The translations under genes and the position numbers were made by a program. Positions 35,090-44,654 of a stretch of DNA of 64,000 nt are shown one piece after another; position 1 is the stretch's first letter; every line of letters starts with the position of its first letter. The DNA is taken from the NCBI GenBank assembly GCA_029204225.1, contig CM055095.1, positions 74,573,501 to 74,637,500 on the forward strand. Direction: 5' to 3'. Source of the DNA: Diphasiastrum complanatum (lineage: Eukaryota; Streptophyta; Lycopodiopsida; Lycopodiales; Lycopodiaceae). Below the pieces are notes generated by a model. That model worked only from the letters and a program-made list of their open reading frames with translations, was not told where the DNA came from and did not search any database.

Positions 35090-35350
35090 ACAGTACCAAG
35101 TGACGAAAATCAATCTGCACCAAAAATAATCTCATAGTGTTCCAGAGGAATAATATAGAAATATGCCTGTCCAGAGAAGTCACCAATGCTATAGTTCAAG
35201 CCCTGAAACATCTGAGAACTGGAAAAAGAATGGGAACGAGCAACCTCGACACTGAGAGACTATGTAGCAGAAATAGGTGTAGCACGAATCCTGGTGCAAA
35301 TGTAACTGCTAATAAATGAATGTGTACTGCTAGGATCCACCAAAGCAATA
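35090..35350 (-). pseudogene. Gypsy retropepsin-like protease
   Basis: Translation of the minus strand in one frame gives VDPSSTHSFISSYI (active site region, DPSS in place of DTGA), SVEVARSHSFSSSQMFQGL and a FYIIPLEHYEIIFGAD segment where the ILGMDWL motif is expected, then VDLSKQTLSFTHVGRH. Two in-frame stops interrupt it (after ISAT and after FGAD). Confidence 0.75.
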
Positions 35351-35826
35351 TACTCTCATCCCAAAATGCGAACACAAACCGAATAGAATGAGGACCAGGA
35401 TGCCCACCAGCCCAAGTAGCATAAGCAAGCTGTGCATGGCAAGCGGCGAAAGCAGGATCATCAGGAAGCGGTTCAGCCGGCTCATCAACAGAATGTGGGT
35501 CAGGAGTACCAAGAATCTGGATATAAACATCAAAATCATCAGGAGTAAGAGCCTCATGGTAAAAAACAGCGGTACGAGGACCAGGAGGAACGGTAGTAGA
35601 AAAAGCCAAAGTAGGTGAAGCAGTGGAATGAGAGCAAGAAAAATGAGAAGAAATGGATAACTCAGGATAGTTATGCTGCAAGGTAGTATCCAAGGAGATA
35701 GCATCTGAGAGTAAGAGTCCAAAAAGATGAGACATCATATTGTAAGGTGTCTCTAAGACCGGCAATAAAACATGAAATAAGCTCTATAGGATGAAGATCA
35801 GTAAAAAAGTAGGAAAGCTCAATAAA

Positions 35827-36018
35827 CTAATCAATATAAGTAGTCAAATCACTAGAATGGCGAAGGCTACGAAATAGATCACGTTGGCGAACCAACCATT
35901 GTGGGTCAATCATTGCCATACGAAAATCATCACAAAAAGTGGGCCATATATGTAACCCCTCACGAGTAGGCTCAGAGCGATAAACATGCCACCAAGCCTG
36001 AGCTCTACCATCTAACAC
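35827..36018 (-). pseudogene. Gypsy gag capsid fragment
   Basis: 63-codon frame with LDGRAQAWWHVYRSEPTREG, WPTFCDDFRMAMIDPQWLVR and LFRSLRHSSDLTTYID, matching the retrotransposon gag pattern of L.G.A..WW, W..F...F and L..L...S...Y. The first part of gag is beyond a stop upstream and the knuckle is not seen. Confidence 0.8.
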
Positions 36019-36029
36019 AACTATATTTG

Positions 36030-37380
36030 CAAATTATTCCAGTGGTTCTACCGCAGAGTTCAAATTCGACAGATCACCAAATCTTCAAGCTTGCAAATTC
36101 ATTGACCAGCAAAGAAGCTAAAAATTCAGAGCTACAAATGTCAATTGTATTCATAATATTCAATATATACAAAGTTTCATTTCAGAGGGATTTGATATTT
36201 CATCTTGTCCAATTTTTGTGCTATTGTGAAGTAACTCTCTACTTGCATATGCATCCAGAAGATGCGCATTGTCCTTGTTACCACTCAATTCTATATACGT
36301 TGCATACAATGAATAATGGGAACTCCTTAATGGTGCATTCCCATCTACAAATCCTGATATGTTCAAAACATACGATCTCTTCTATTTTATTTGCTTTCGC
36401 AAATTTGTGTCCACCTAGATAATAGGATAAGGCTTTCACAGCCATTATCATAGTCTCTCCAACTGGATTGAGTTTGGAATGAGCAACGCAAATTTCATTG
36501 TTCTAAAAGTGCCTCAAGTAGTGGCCGAGACCACTATCCCTGTGAAAAGATGATAAATGTTGTCTGAAGCCCCCTCGACGAGTAGCAAAGTGATCGATCA
36601 TAAGTGTATCTTGCAATTACAAAATTGGAGTTCTTAGTATATAAAATTTAATGGAACTCATACATCAGATAAACATACAGTGAAACTTCTAAACTTACGC
36701 ATTCATCATCATCTGCTGCAAGTAGCTCGGGATGATCTATATTGTGACCACCTATTGAAGAAGAGTCATCTGCAAATTTCATAACCGATGGACGAGGGAA
36801 TCCTAGCTGGGCCTGGAATGAAATAAATTCCTCATCAGAAGGCAAACTTCGTCCATGATCACGCGAGTCAAACGGTCAATTGTCCACGTGTCATCCTACA
36901 ATTTGCTTCTGAGGTCCACACATGTGACATGTGTCATCCTACAATTCGCTCATAACGGCCACACATCACGAACTGATTCGTCGAATAATGGCATGTGTCG
37001 ACGTCTGATTGGGCTACTCTAGACACATGCGTGAATGCCACATGGCAATTGTTGATTGGATGGTTCGGGTCACACGTGTGACCACACGTGCAAAAAAATA
37101 CGATACATCCTCGCAAGCACAGAAGTCATTTTCACTTTTTTTTCGTCTGATTTTTGTCTCGTATCGCTTCTCTACGCGTCCCGTTTGCTCCTTGATCGCC
37201 TTGTCCTTTTGCATGCGCACAAGAGCGATACTACTACCGTACATATCGCTTTTGTGCGTCGTTACCTCATTCTCTTCTTTTTTCCCTCGCACAAGACCGA
37301 TCAGTACATATCGCACCTCTGCGAGCCTGGCTATTGTACTCTCATCACTGTTACGATAACTGCGCACAGAACCGATATTG
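36030..37380. other. No supported gene
   Basis: Short open frames only. The stretch 36880-37100 is rich in ACGTGT/ACATGT words, which as G-box/ABRE-like cores could be upstream regulatory sequence for the H3-like frame, or simply LTR-type DNA; similar CACACGTGTG words occur in the copia LTRs at 40.27 and 60.66 kb. Confidence 0.4.
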
Positions 37381-37385
37381 GCCTA

Positions 37386-38010
37386 ATGTCTAGGGTCAAA
37401 CAGAACCGGATGGATTTCTTCTCTCCTAGCACTGTTTCCACTAGTACACCTGTTGTTAATCCACCACAAGACCAGGCATAATAGGAGCAGATGGCTCTCT
37501 AAGTTTAAGAAATATCAGAGATCCACCTTGCTCCTGATACCAAGAGCACCATTCTACAAAACTATCCATAATATTACTAGAGATAATCTGCAAAGCCTTG
37601 TTAGGTTTACACCTGGAGCATTGCAGTGCTTGCAGGAGTCTGCGGAGGACTATTTGGCACTTTTTTTTTAAGATTCTTTTTTGCTTTCAATCCATGCTAA
37701 GTGGGTCACCATAATGCCCAAAGATTTTCAAATTTTGTATAGAATGAGAGAGAGATTTTGTAAACTTCACAAGGGTGAACCCTCTGCTCCCAAGGAGCAA
37801 CCCCTTGACAGGACTAGCCTTCCCACAAAGAGGCCTCGCAAGCAACCTGCCCCTAAAAGGAGCAAGAAATCATCTGCTCAGATCCCTAAAAAGGTCCGAC
37901 GCATGGACCTCCAACATTCCCCATCTGGAGTTGATGTAATTGTAAATCCAGTAGCCTTAGATATTGTGGTCAATTCAGCCACAAAATTTTGGACATCCCC
38001 TTCATTGTGA
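37386..38010 (+). pseudogene. Divergent histone H3-like (possibly CENH3-like) frame with C-terminal tail
   Basis: An ATG at 37386 opens MSRVKQNRMDFFSPSTVS (H3-like N-tail). An overlapping frame has GSLSLRNIR, matching the GTVALREIR helix. The main frame (37453-38010) then reads KYQRSTLLLIPRAPF, VRFTPGALQCLQESAEDYLA, one TAA stop at 37669-37671 exactly where H3 has the E of FED, then DSFLLSIHAKWVTIMPKDFQ. LLIP and ESAEDYL recall centromeric H3; VTIMPKD is like canonical H3. After the fold comes an extra tail of about 80 residues, lysine/proline-rich (PTKRPRKQPAPKRSKKSS). H3 normally ends soon after this point. The N-terminal join needs a frameshift, consistent with loss of one AAATATCAGA repeat. 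Probably a pseudogene; sequencing or splicing effects cannot be excluded. Confidence 0.8.
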
Positions 38011-38059
38011 ATACTCTCCCCCCTCCTCCTATTAATCTCAAACCTATATTATATTTAGA

Positions 38060-39060
38060 TTTGATGATTATTTAAAATTTGAGAAAGATATATTGGATGC
38101 TATAGATAATATCGGCATGCCAATTCTCTTCACAATAGAAGAAATTGATTTTGAGCTTAACTTTAGAATCCCAGACTGTATTTAGATGAAGGACGGAAGG
38201 GCTTCTATCAACGATCCAGTGATAGAGGCGTCTCCCCCTACTGCAATTTGATATTGCAAAGGATTCTATGAATGAGTTGAAGCTTCTCAGCATTTTTTTT
38301 CTGCAAGCCATCAAGGACGACGACAACACTTTGTTACACTATCTCCTTGGTGCATGCACACCAGTTGTGAAGTTTTTGTTGATGCCTTATCATACCAAGT
38401 ATGTCTATTTCTTTACTTGTAATCACTGCATCATCTATCTAATGGAATTCTTCTTTGTTTTTGCAGTGGCCACTAGAGCTTAACTATAGTCTCTGTAAAA
38501 ATAACTGCAAATAATGTAGTAAACCTTTTTTGTGTAAAGATGAATTCCGCCAGTAACACACATAAAGATATTGACTCGTTGCTGCCGGCTATATGTAAAT
38601 ATTATCCAATAGACAATCCCACGACAGGAACATGTGACATTGTAAGCATTGAGGTAATCATTGAACATTTCTTGCCTATTTTTGTTTATAATCATTGTTT
38701 ATTGTCAGTTTTTTCGTCGCATTATTAATCAGTTGAATGTGTTGCAGACATCCCAGCAAAACAACTCATTTAGTTGTGCATGGTGTACTCTTTACAATGC
38801 CAAATTATTTTTTGAGTGGTACATTCTTCAACCGGAGGTTGATATTTCGAAGGTGAGTTATTACCCCTTTCTCTTTTATCTTCATGTGAGATATTATTTG
38901 TTATTAATATTCATCTATTATATTGTTTATTGTAGTTTTCCCTCTGTGATTATACAACTGGCGAAGTGTACAGATTTTGACAGGAGCTCATCTTTAGTCT
39001 ATTGGCCAAGTCAATTGTTGGACCAAAGATTGATGTTGTTGGGCCTTCTAAGCCTGATGA
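38060..39060 (+). other. Exon-like segments of unrecognised coding sequence
   Basis: Short plus-strand stretches with coding character and splice-like ends follow the H3-like frame: DYLKFEKDILDAIDNIGMP (38060), HYLLGACTPVVKFLLMPYH before a GTATGT at 38400, a segment from 38540 (MNSASNTHKDIDSLLPAICK) ending in GAG/GTAATC, and QNNSFSCAWCTLYNAKLFFE ending AAG/GTGAGT at 38852. They might belong to one spliced gene or to a transposase relic. No family recognised; premature stops occur. Confidence 0.35.
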
Positions 39061-39082
39061 TGTTCAGATTCTAAATGAGACT

Positions 39083-39181
39083 GGGGAATTTGTAAATACC
39101 CAAGCTGAATAGATAGACATAGTTTCATACTGGTATAGAAATATAGACATACAATGAGAAACAAACATATAGTGAATACAG

Positions 39182-39237
<56 letters not shown>

Positions 39238-39262
39238 ATTTGCACAGCTGTACAAATTCCCC
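39083..39262. mobile_element. Small foldback element with an internal A53 tract
   Basis: Perfect 12-bp inverted repeats GGGGAATTTGTA (39083-39094) and TACAAATTCCCC (39251-39262) enclose 156 bp, including an uninterrupted run of 53 A (39182-39234). It could be a MITE-like element, or a chance inverted repeat around a retroposed poly(A). No clear target duplication. Confidence 0.45.
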
Positions 39263-39670
39263 AAATTTGGGTGATATTTTATTGAATATAGATATCAGTT
39301 TGTACAGTTGATTGTATGACTTGTCATTGTTCTTCTACAATGTTGATATCTGTTGGAAGGTCCTTGCAGAGTGTTGTGTTTTCCTGTCTTTTTCGTATCT
39401 GCATGAAAGATAAGCAAGTTGTTAATCTGGCTATTCTCTGCATGGAGTTACATATATAATCAATGATTGATTTGCATATCACAAGAAAATGTAGCTCCAA
39501 TGATCCTCCACTTCAGTTGTAGTTATCATATCTTCATTGTTGAAAATGTGGACTTCTTTTCGATCTGTGTGACCATCCATTTGAAGGTCTTGATCTAGTG
39601 GCATCCAGGTCCCACTTATTTGTTTCCATCTTTGGTAACTGAATGTAAGATTAAGCATTTGTCTTGCAAT

Positions 39671-40451
39671 TGTGAAAAATGCAAAAATAAGCTTGGTAGA
39701 GGCCAAAAATCTTGTATATAGATAAACACACATGTGAAACTAGTGTACTTGTCATGTACCATAATCATATAGGATGTAAATATGATTTAATTCAAGTTCC
39801 AAAAACTAGTTTTCTAGACATATGACACATAGCATCAATCTACTGATTGCATGAGCCAGATCCTTTGGTTAGGTGTCATATCCCATGTGTAGAGGACAGC
39901 TCACACATGTGGAATAAGCTAAAGTAGGCGAATTTTGAGTTCTAGAAGATTTCCAAGTAGATCTCCATATAGAAGGAAAAAAAAAATAGAAGGTTTTGTC
40001 CAAGTGTCAGTTTTGCATGATGAATCATCATATGACAAAGCACCTTCACACATGTGGGATCAAATTGATGATCATTACCACGAGCTCCCACTTATTGTAT
40101 ATATAGAGCCACATTTGGCCATAATCATTGTGAGACACCAATCTTGGTTTTGGAAGCAATTTTGAGTGATTCTCTCCATTTGTCTACATTTGTTTTGATT
40201 GTTTTGAGGTTCTATCAATGTGTACTTGATTTTCAGGTTGGAGTCCGTACTCAAACAGTGTTTCACACGTGTGAAACCATAAAGTACACTTACCTTCAAT
40301 TAATGATTGTTCTTGTTAGGATTTTGTGTCTAGAATTGATCTAGATTGATCTTAATCTAAAGTAGATTGATAGATCAAGTAATCTGACAACCAATCCCTC
40401 TTGAGGATCAGATTAGAATCCACTCTTGGTCCTTTTTGTACTTTTTGCACA
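39671..40451 (+). repeat. Copia LTR (plus strand)
   Basis: Begins TGTGAAAAATGCAAAAATAA and ends at the primer-binding site. It aligns with the inverted LTR at 60520-61283 over its length: shared start, AGTTTTCTAG, a TATATATAG box, GTCCGTACTC, CACACGTGTGAAACC and ATGATTGTTCTTGTTAG. The TATA box TATATATAG is at about 40098, placing the transcription start near 40130. Confidence 0.85.
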
Positions 40452-40464
40452 TGGTATCAAAGCA
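40452..40464 (+). promoter_or_regulatory. Primer-binding site TGGTATCAAAGCA
   Basis: Initiator-Met tRNA type (TGGTATCAGAGC) with one mismatch, directly after the LTR. It sets the element to plus orientation. Confidence 0.85.
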
Positions 40465-41735
40465 TAGTACAAGATGTTTTGTTGAAATTGATAGGGTTAA
40501 TCCAAATCAAAGCCAAAATTAGCAATTTTTTGGAAACTGGTCAAATTTTGTGTGGTGAGTTGGATTTGATAGCTATCCTCAAAATTTTTGGTCCAAATCT
40601 TGTTGTGGACTGTAATAACTCTTTTCACACGTGTGATGTCGTACAGCTCTAATTTTGACTGAGAAATTTCAAAAATTTGTAGAATTTGACTCACATATCC
40701 AATTTCAGTGATTTTTGATGCAAAATCAAGCATTTTCTATAGTGAATCTAATCCCTTGATTAGTTCTTGGATTAGATCAGCCAAGAAGTTAAATTTGATG
40801 CTTGAATTAGATGCATTAATTGATTAGCTCTGATTTTTTGAGTGCATGTTGAAGTTGAGAGAGATTTTGCTAAAAATCATAGATTAAGGAGTGATATGCA
40901 AGGTGAGAGGTTGAAATCCATTGTACCATCACTCTAGATTTGTTCAAGAGTGATAGGGTCAAGTTTAGAAGCATCAATTTGCTAGAAAACATCCTTGGAT
41001 CTGTCCTCCAAGTGAAACCTTTGAGAGTTTCTAGTGCATATAGAGCATCTATGCAAATCTTTTGTAGAATTTGACATAGATTGGCTTTAATTGAGAGTTC
41101 TAGAAAAGAGATTGAGATCCAAATCACATTGTTCAACCCTACTCAATTTGTTTGAGTGATTGTAAGGTTTGAAAAGAGTCATTAAGGTGTCTATGACAAA
41201 TGTGTAAAGAGAGATCCAATTTTCTAAGAGTTCCTTCCTTTGTAGAGGGCAAGATCTAGAAGCTCATTATGTGTTGTTATTGGTGAAGAATTTGGTTTTG
41301 CCTATGTGATCAAATCTTTCTAAGTGGCATTAGCTCTTTGAAGCACAATATCTTAGTGAGAAAAATCACAACTTTTGATTTTGAATTTCATTCCAAGTCT
41401 TAAAAGGTAGAGTAATTGGTGGAATCCAATAGCAGTGATTGAATTCAATTTGTTGAGCAAAAATTGACATAGTATGTATGAAACTCAAATTAGTTCTATT
41501 CAACTTTCTTTGTGAGAGTGTGAGGGTCAATTTGTGATCCCATTGGATGTCTAGAATGAGGAGGAGTCCATATTTGAGTATTCATGCATGGTTGAGATCT
41601 TTGGAAATCTCTAGTTGTCTAAATTTTTAAACTAGATCTTTTGTAGATCATTCTAGATTATTGAAGATGTTCAAATCTAGTCTCTTGAGAGTCAAAAATT
41701 ACATTTGTAGAATCATATCACATGTTTTTATTCAC

Positions 41736-42257
41736 ATGTCATCAATAGGTGGCATCCTATTGAAGGAAAGAAAGGATCCTAAGTGCCACCTTTGTGGCAA
41801 GGGAGGATATATTTTCTCAACATGCTACAAAAAGAAGACCAATCCATCCAAGGAGAACCAAAGCAAGGGGGCCGAGGTGAAGGATGGAGCTTCAAGTTCA
41901 AAATGCAAATACAAGAAGGACAAGTCCAAGGAAAGGTGTTTCCTTTGTGGAAAGGTGAATGAGGCTTGGAGTCTCACAAGGACTTGCAAGATTTGTCTTC
42001 AAGAGTCCATCACAACAAATATTGAATCTTTTGAAATTTTTCATTTGGAAGTGCATTGTTTGGTTCAAGATGCAAAGATAGATGTCACTTTCATGAAAGT
42101 AACTTGGATTTATTTTATGTCCTTGGAAAGTATTTTGCTTGTAACTTTTGACAAGTTCAAACTTATTGTTATTATCCAAGAGAAATCAATCAAGAATAAG
42201 GAGCAATCACAAAATGAAAATAGTTTCATTTATGCTCTCATGTCAACTTATGAATAA
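41736..42257 (+). pseudogene. Copia gag with internal deletion
   Basis: ATG 41736 opens MSSIGGILLKERKDPK, the start of a copia gag, which runs straight into the zinc-knuckle region CHLCGKGGYIFSTC (histidine replaced by tyrosine) and a Lys-rich segment, then RCFLCGK, whose second half is lost. The roughly 200-residue capsid portion between start and knuckle is missing. The same gag start appears intact in sequence at 52791. Downstream frames to 42.99 kb (e.g. 42372-42824) are only weakly copia-like, ending in PRIEEERPSQVVIPKRNSR, which resembles the integrase-RT linker. Confidence 0.7.
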
Positions 42258-43009
42258 CCATTTTGCTTTGAAGAGATTTTTGTATCTCAAAGGTGGATTA
42301 AGGCAGTACTAGTTGAGTGTGATGCCTTAAAAGATAGCAGAATATGTTTTCCTTGTAAGCTTACATTAATTATGAAGTCAAGGAAATGGAAATATCTTCA
42401 TAATGTAGGATCTTTTGGTTTCAATAAGATCATGAATGATGTGTTCATTCATAAAGATGAAAATTGTAAGTTTTCAATCTTAAAGGCAAGTTGTAAACTT
42501 CTTATGAGAATAAGTGAAGCATCCAAAGTGGACACTTATATCCATAAGCAAGTAGTTAGCCTTATTGAGATGGAAATGCCTTTTGATTTCAATATTAGAA
42601 AAATCATGCCAAGTTGTGGTGATTTTTGGACTTATGTTTCTAGCATAAGTAATTTAATAATCATAAGAAGTGCATATTGTGTGGTCATAGTTGTTGTGAT
42701 CATTATGAGACATGGAGGTCTCAGATTTCCATCAAGAAGGAGCACCATGAAGAGGATCTTAAATAATCATCTCAAGGTTCAAGTGTGCCAAGGATTGAGG
42801 AGGAGAGACCTTCTCAAGTTGTGATTCCAAAAAGAAACTCAAGAAATATGGTTGATTCCATGTGGCTCACATTTCAAGGGAAAGAGGAGCATATCTCATG
42901 TGGTATACATCTCATACTTACTTTTGAATCGATTGAGAGGGTCTGCAAGAGTTCTTACTGGAAGGATTTGCTGGACCTTCACTTTTTAGTGAATTTTAGC
43001 ACTTAAATC

Positions 43010-43400
43010 CAACTTTCTGCTCACTGGAATCAAACTAACTCTCGCAAGCTCTTCTGTGTCCTGGTCTCACTGAGATGGAACTTCAGAATCCTCTGCGAGA
43101 GTTCTTGACCACTGGAACTGAAAATTTCACTGTCTGCGAGGGTTCACTGGTACTTCCCGGTCTTTTTTTCATGGGGAACTCTCGGACATGCACTTAATTA
43201 TCAAACTAACTCTCGCAAGCTTCTCTGCGAGGGCTCTGCGAGAGTTCTTATGAAGATTTGAATTTTTTTGGATTTTTTCAAGGGGTTTTTGAATTTTTTA
43301 CGATTTTTCTCTAATTTTTACAATTTGCTTGGAACTAACTCTTGCAGGCTTCTATGCAGGTCTGGGACAGTACCCTGGAGCTGCTGCCAGTCATGCAAGG
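43010..43400. repeat. Field of dispersed CTCTCGCAAGC / TGCGAGAGTTC motifs
   Basis: ACTAACTCTCGCAAGCT and CTGCGAGAGTTCTT, partial inverted complements, recur at about 43034, 43096, 43135, 43203, 43219 and 43234, with decayed forms (ACTCTTGCAGGC at 43337). It lies in the leader region of the minus-strand LTR element at 43.7-44.5 kb. Confidence 0.75.
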
Positions 43401-43700
43401 GTTAATTTCCACTGATTCTGGATATATAAAAATCTAATGAGTTTTTTTGGCTCTTTTTCCCTCCAAAATGCAGATTGGTATGTTTTTTGAGTTTTTTGGA
43501 TGATTGGTTTGGGTTTCAAGCCCTTAGAGGTTGTTTAGGGCCTCCTCTACCCTCTCACACCTCCTTCGCTAGCTGTGAACAGTCCAAACACAAAAAAATA
43601 CAAAACACTAACTCTAAACTCCCAAAAATCTACCTAAACTACTCTAAGAAGCAAGAAAATAGCTAAAATGCAGCTAAACTAGTTAGTGGAAACCTATCCA

Positions 43701-43714
43701 CGGCAACGGCGCCA
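43701..43714 (-). promoter_or_regulatory. Primer-binding site TGGCGCCGTTGCCG
   Basis: Minus strand matches the 3' end of plant tRNA-Asp (complement CGGCAACGGCGCCA), the primer of many plant gypsy elements. One base separates it from the LTR. Confidence 0.88.
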
Positions 43715-43715
43715 C

Positions 43716-44483
43716 TGTGGGGTCAAAGATCTCTCGTAGTATAGCCCTTCCGCCTGTCAACAAAGGTTAGATCACTAGATAGGTACATAACTATGCATAG
43801 ATGCTACTTTTAGTTAATTTCCTACTTTCTCCCTTAACTCTACTCACCACTATACTACTCCTCTTTAACTCTACTCCTCTACACTAACATTCATCATAGT
43901 TTTGGTTGAAGAGAAGGAATGGAGAAGAAGAGATTGAGAAGGGAAGAGAAAGAGAGAGATAGAGAGTGAGGGTGGAGGTTAGCTCAAATGCTCCTTATGC
44001 TTGCTAATGGAAAAACATTCACTATGGCAAACAATAAACATGGAAATAGAAAGCAATGGAAAACACAATCAAGAGCAATAGCAAGTAGTGAATAGCAAAT
44101 GAGGATGCTTCTCTTCCAAAAATGGTAGAGTTTTCTCCTTCTCATTAAGCATGAAAATAGTGTACAAATGGTGCCTTTTTATAAAATGGGGAAGGCCCTT
44201 GCCCCTCAATCTTATTGGCTAATATTCACAATGATCTTATCCATTCATCTTGGACCCAACTTGATCCAAGGGTCCACAAAAAGTACATTAGAAATCACAA
44301 GATTCATGTGAGTCCCAATTTGGACCCAACTCTAAAAAGTGATCTCTAAGTTTAAAAATGACATTAGGCCTCTAGTTTTAATTTAATTACAAGGCCCAAG
44401 TCAAGTTTATTTTATTTACAACTTAGATTGCGTGCTCATTGGGCCATGGGCTTATACACGCAGGATGCCATGCCCTCACAACA
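43716..44483 (-). repeat. Gypsy LTR, 768 bp
   Basis: On the minus strand it begins TGTTGTGAGGGC at 44483 and ends ...TTGACCCCACA at 43716, followed by the primer-binding site. The 5' end contains CTGCGTGTATAAGCCCATGG, like the other gypsy LTRs here. No partner LTR or coding body: the DNA to the left soon becomes plus-strand copia. Confidence 0.75.
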
Positions 44484-44654
44484 CATTTTATTGGAGGATT
44501 TTATTTATTTACACTTTGTTGGGAATACCCCCAACATTAATGAATTGAGCAAGCATCACAACATTCAGGGATTGCATACATTGAGCAGTAGAACTATTAC
44601 TTGTCTATATCACCAAAATCAAGTATACAACAATGATTTTTTTTTAGATTGAAA

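Larger units (their letters stand above)
32770..36018 (-). mobile_element. Gypsy relic: gag, protease and integrase tail, no RT
   Basis: Minus-strand order: gag capsid fragment (36018-35827), protease (about 35350-35090), about 2 kb of unassigned coding-like sequence (35085-33066), then an integrase C-terminal chromodomain-like end (about 32960-32770). RT, RNase H and integrase core are not recognised. Several in-frame stops lie in gag-protease. The unassigned block therefore replaces pol, or is a non-autonomous design. Confidence 0.75.

Noticed and set aside
43716-43790. tRNA-Asp gene beside the primer-binding site (GTAGTATAG and CCGCCTGTCA words)
   Set aside because: The words are tRNA-Asp-like, but spacing and stems do not form a cloverleaf. 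The primer-binding site in an LTR context explains the region.
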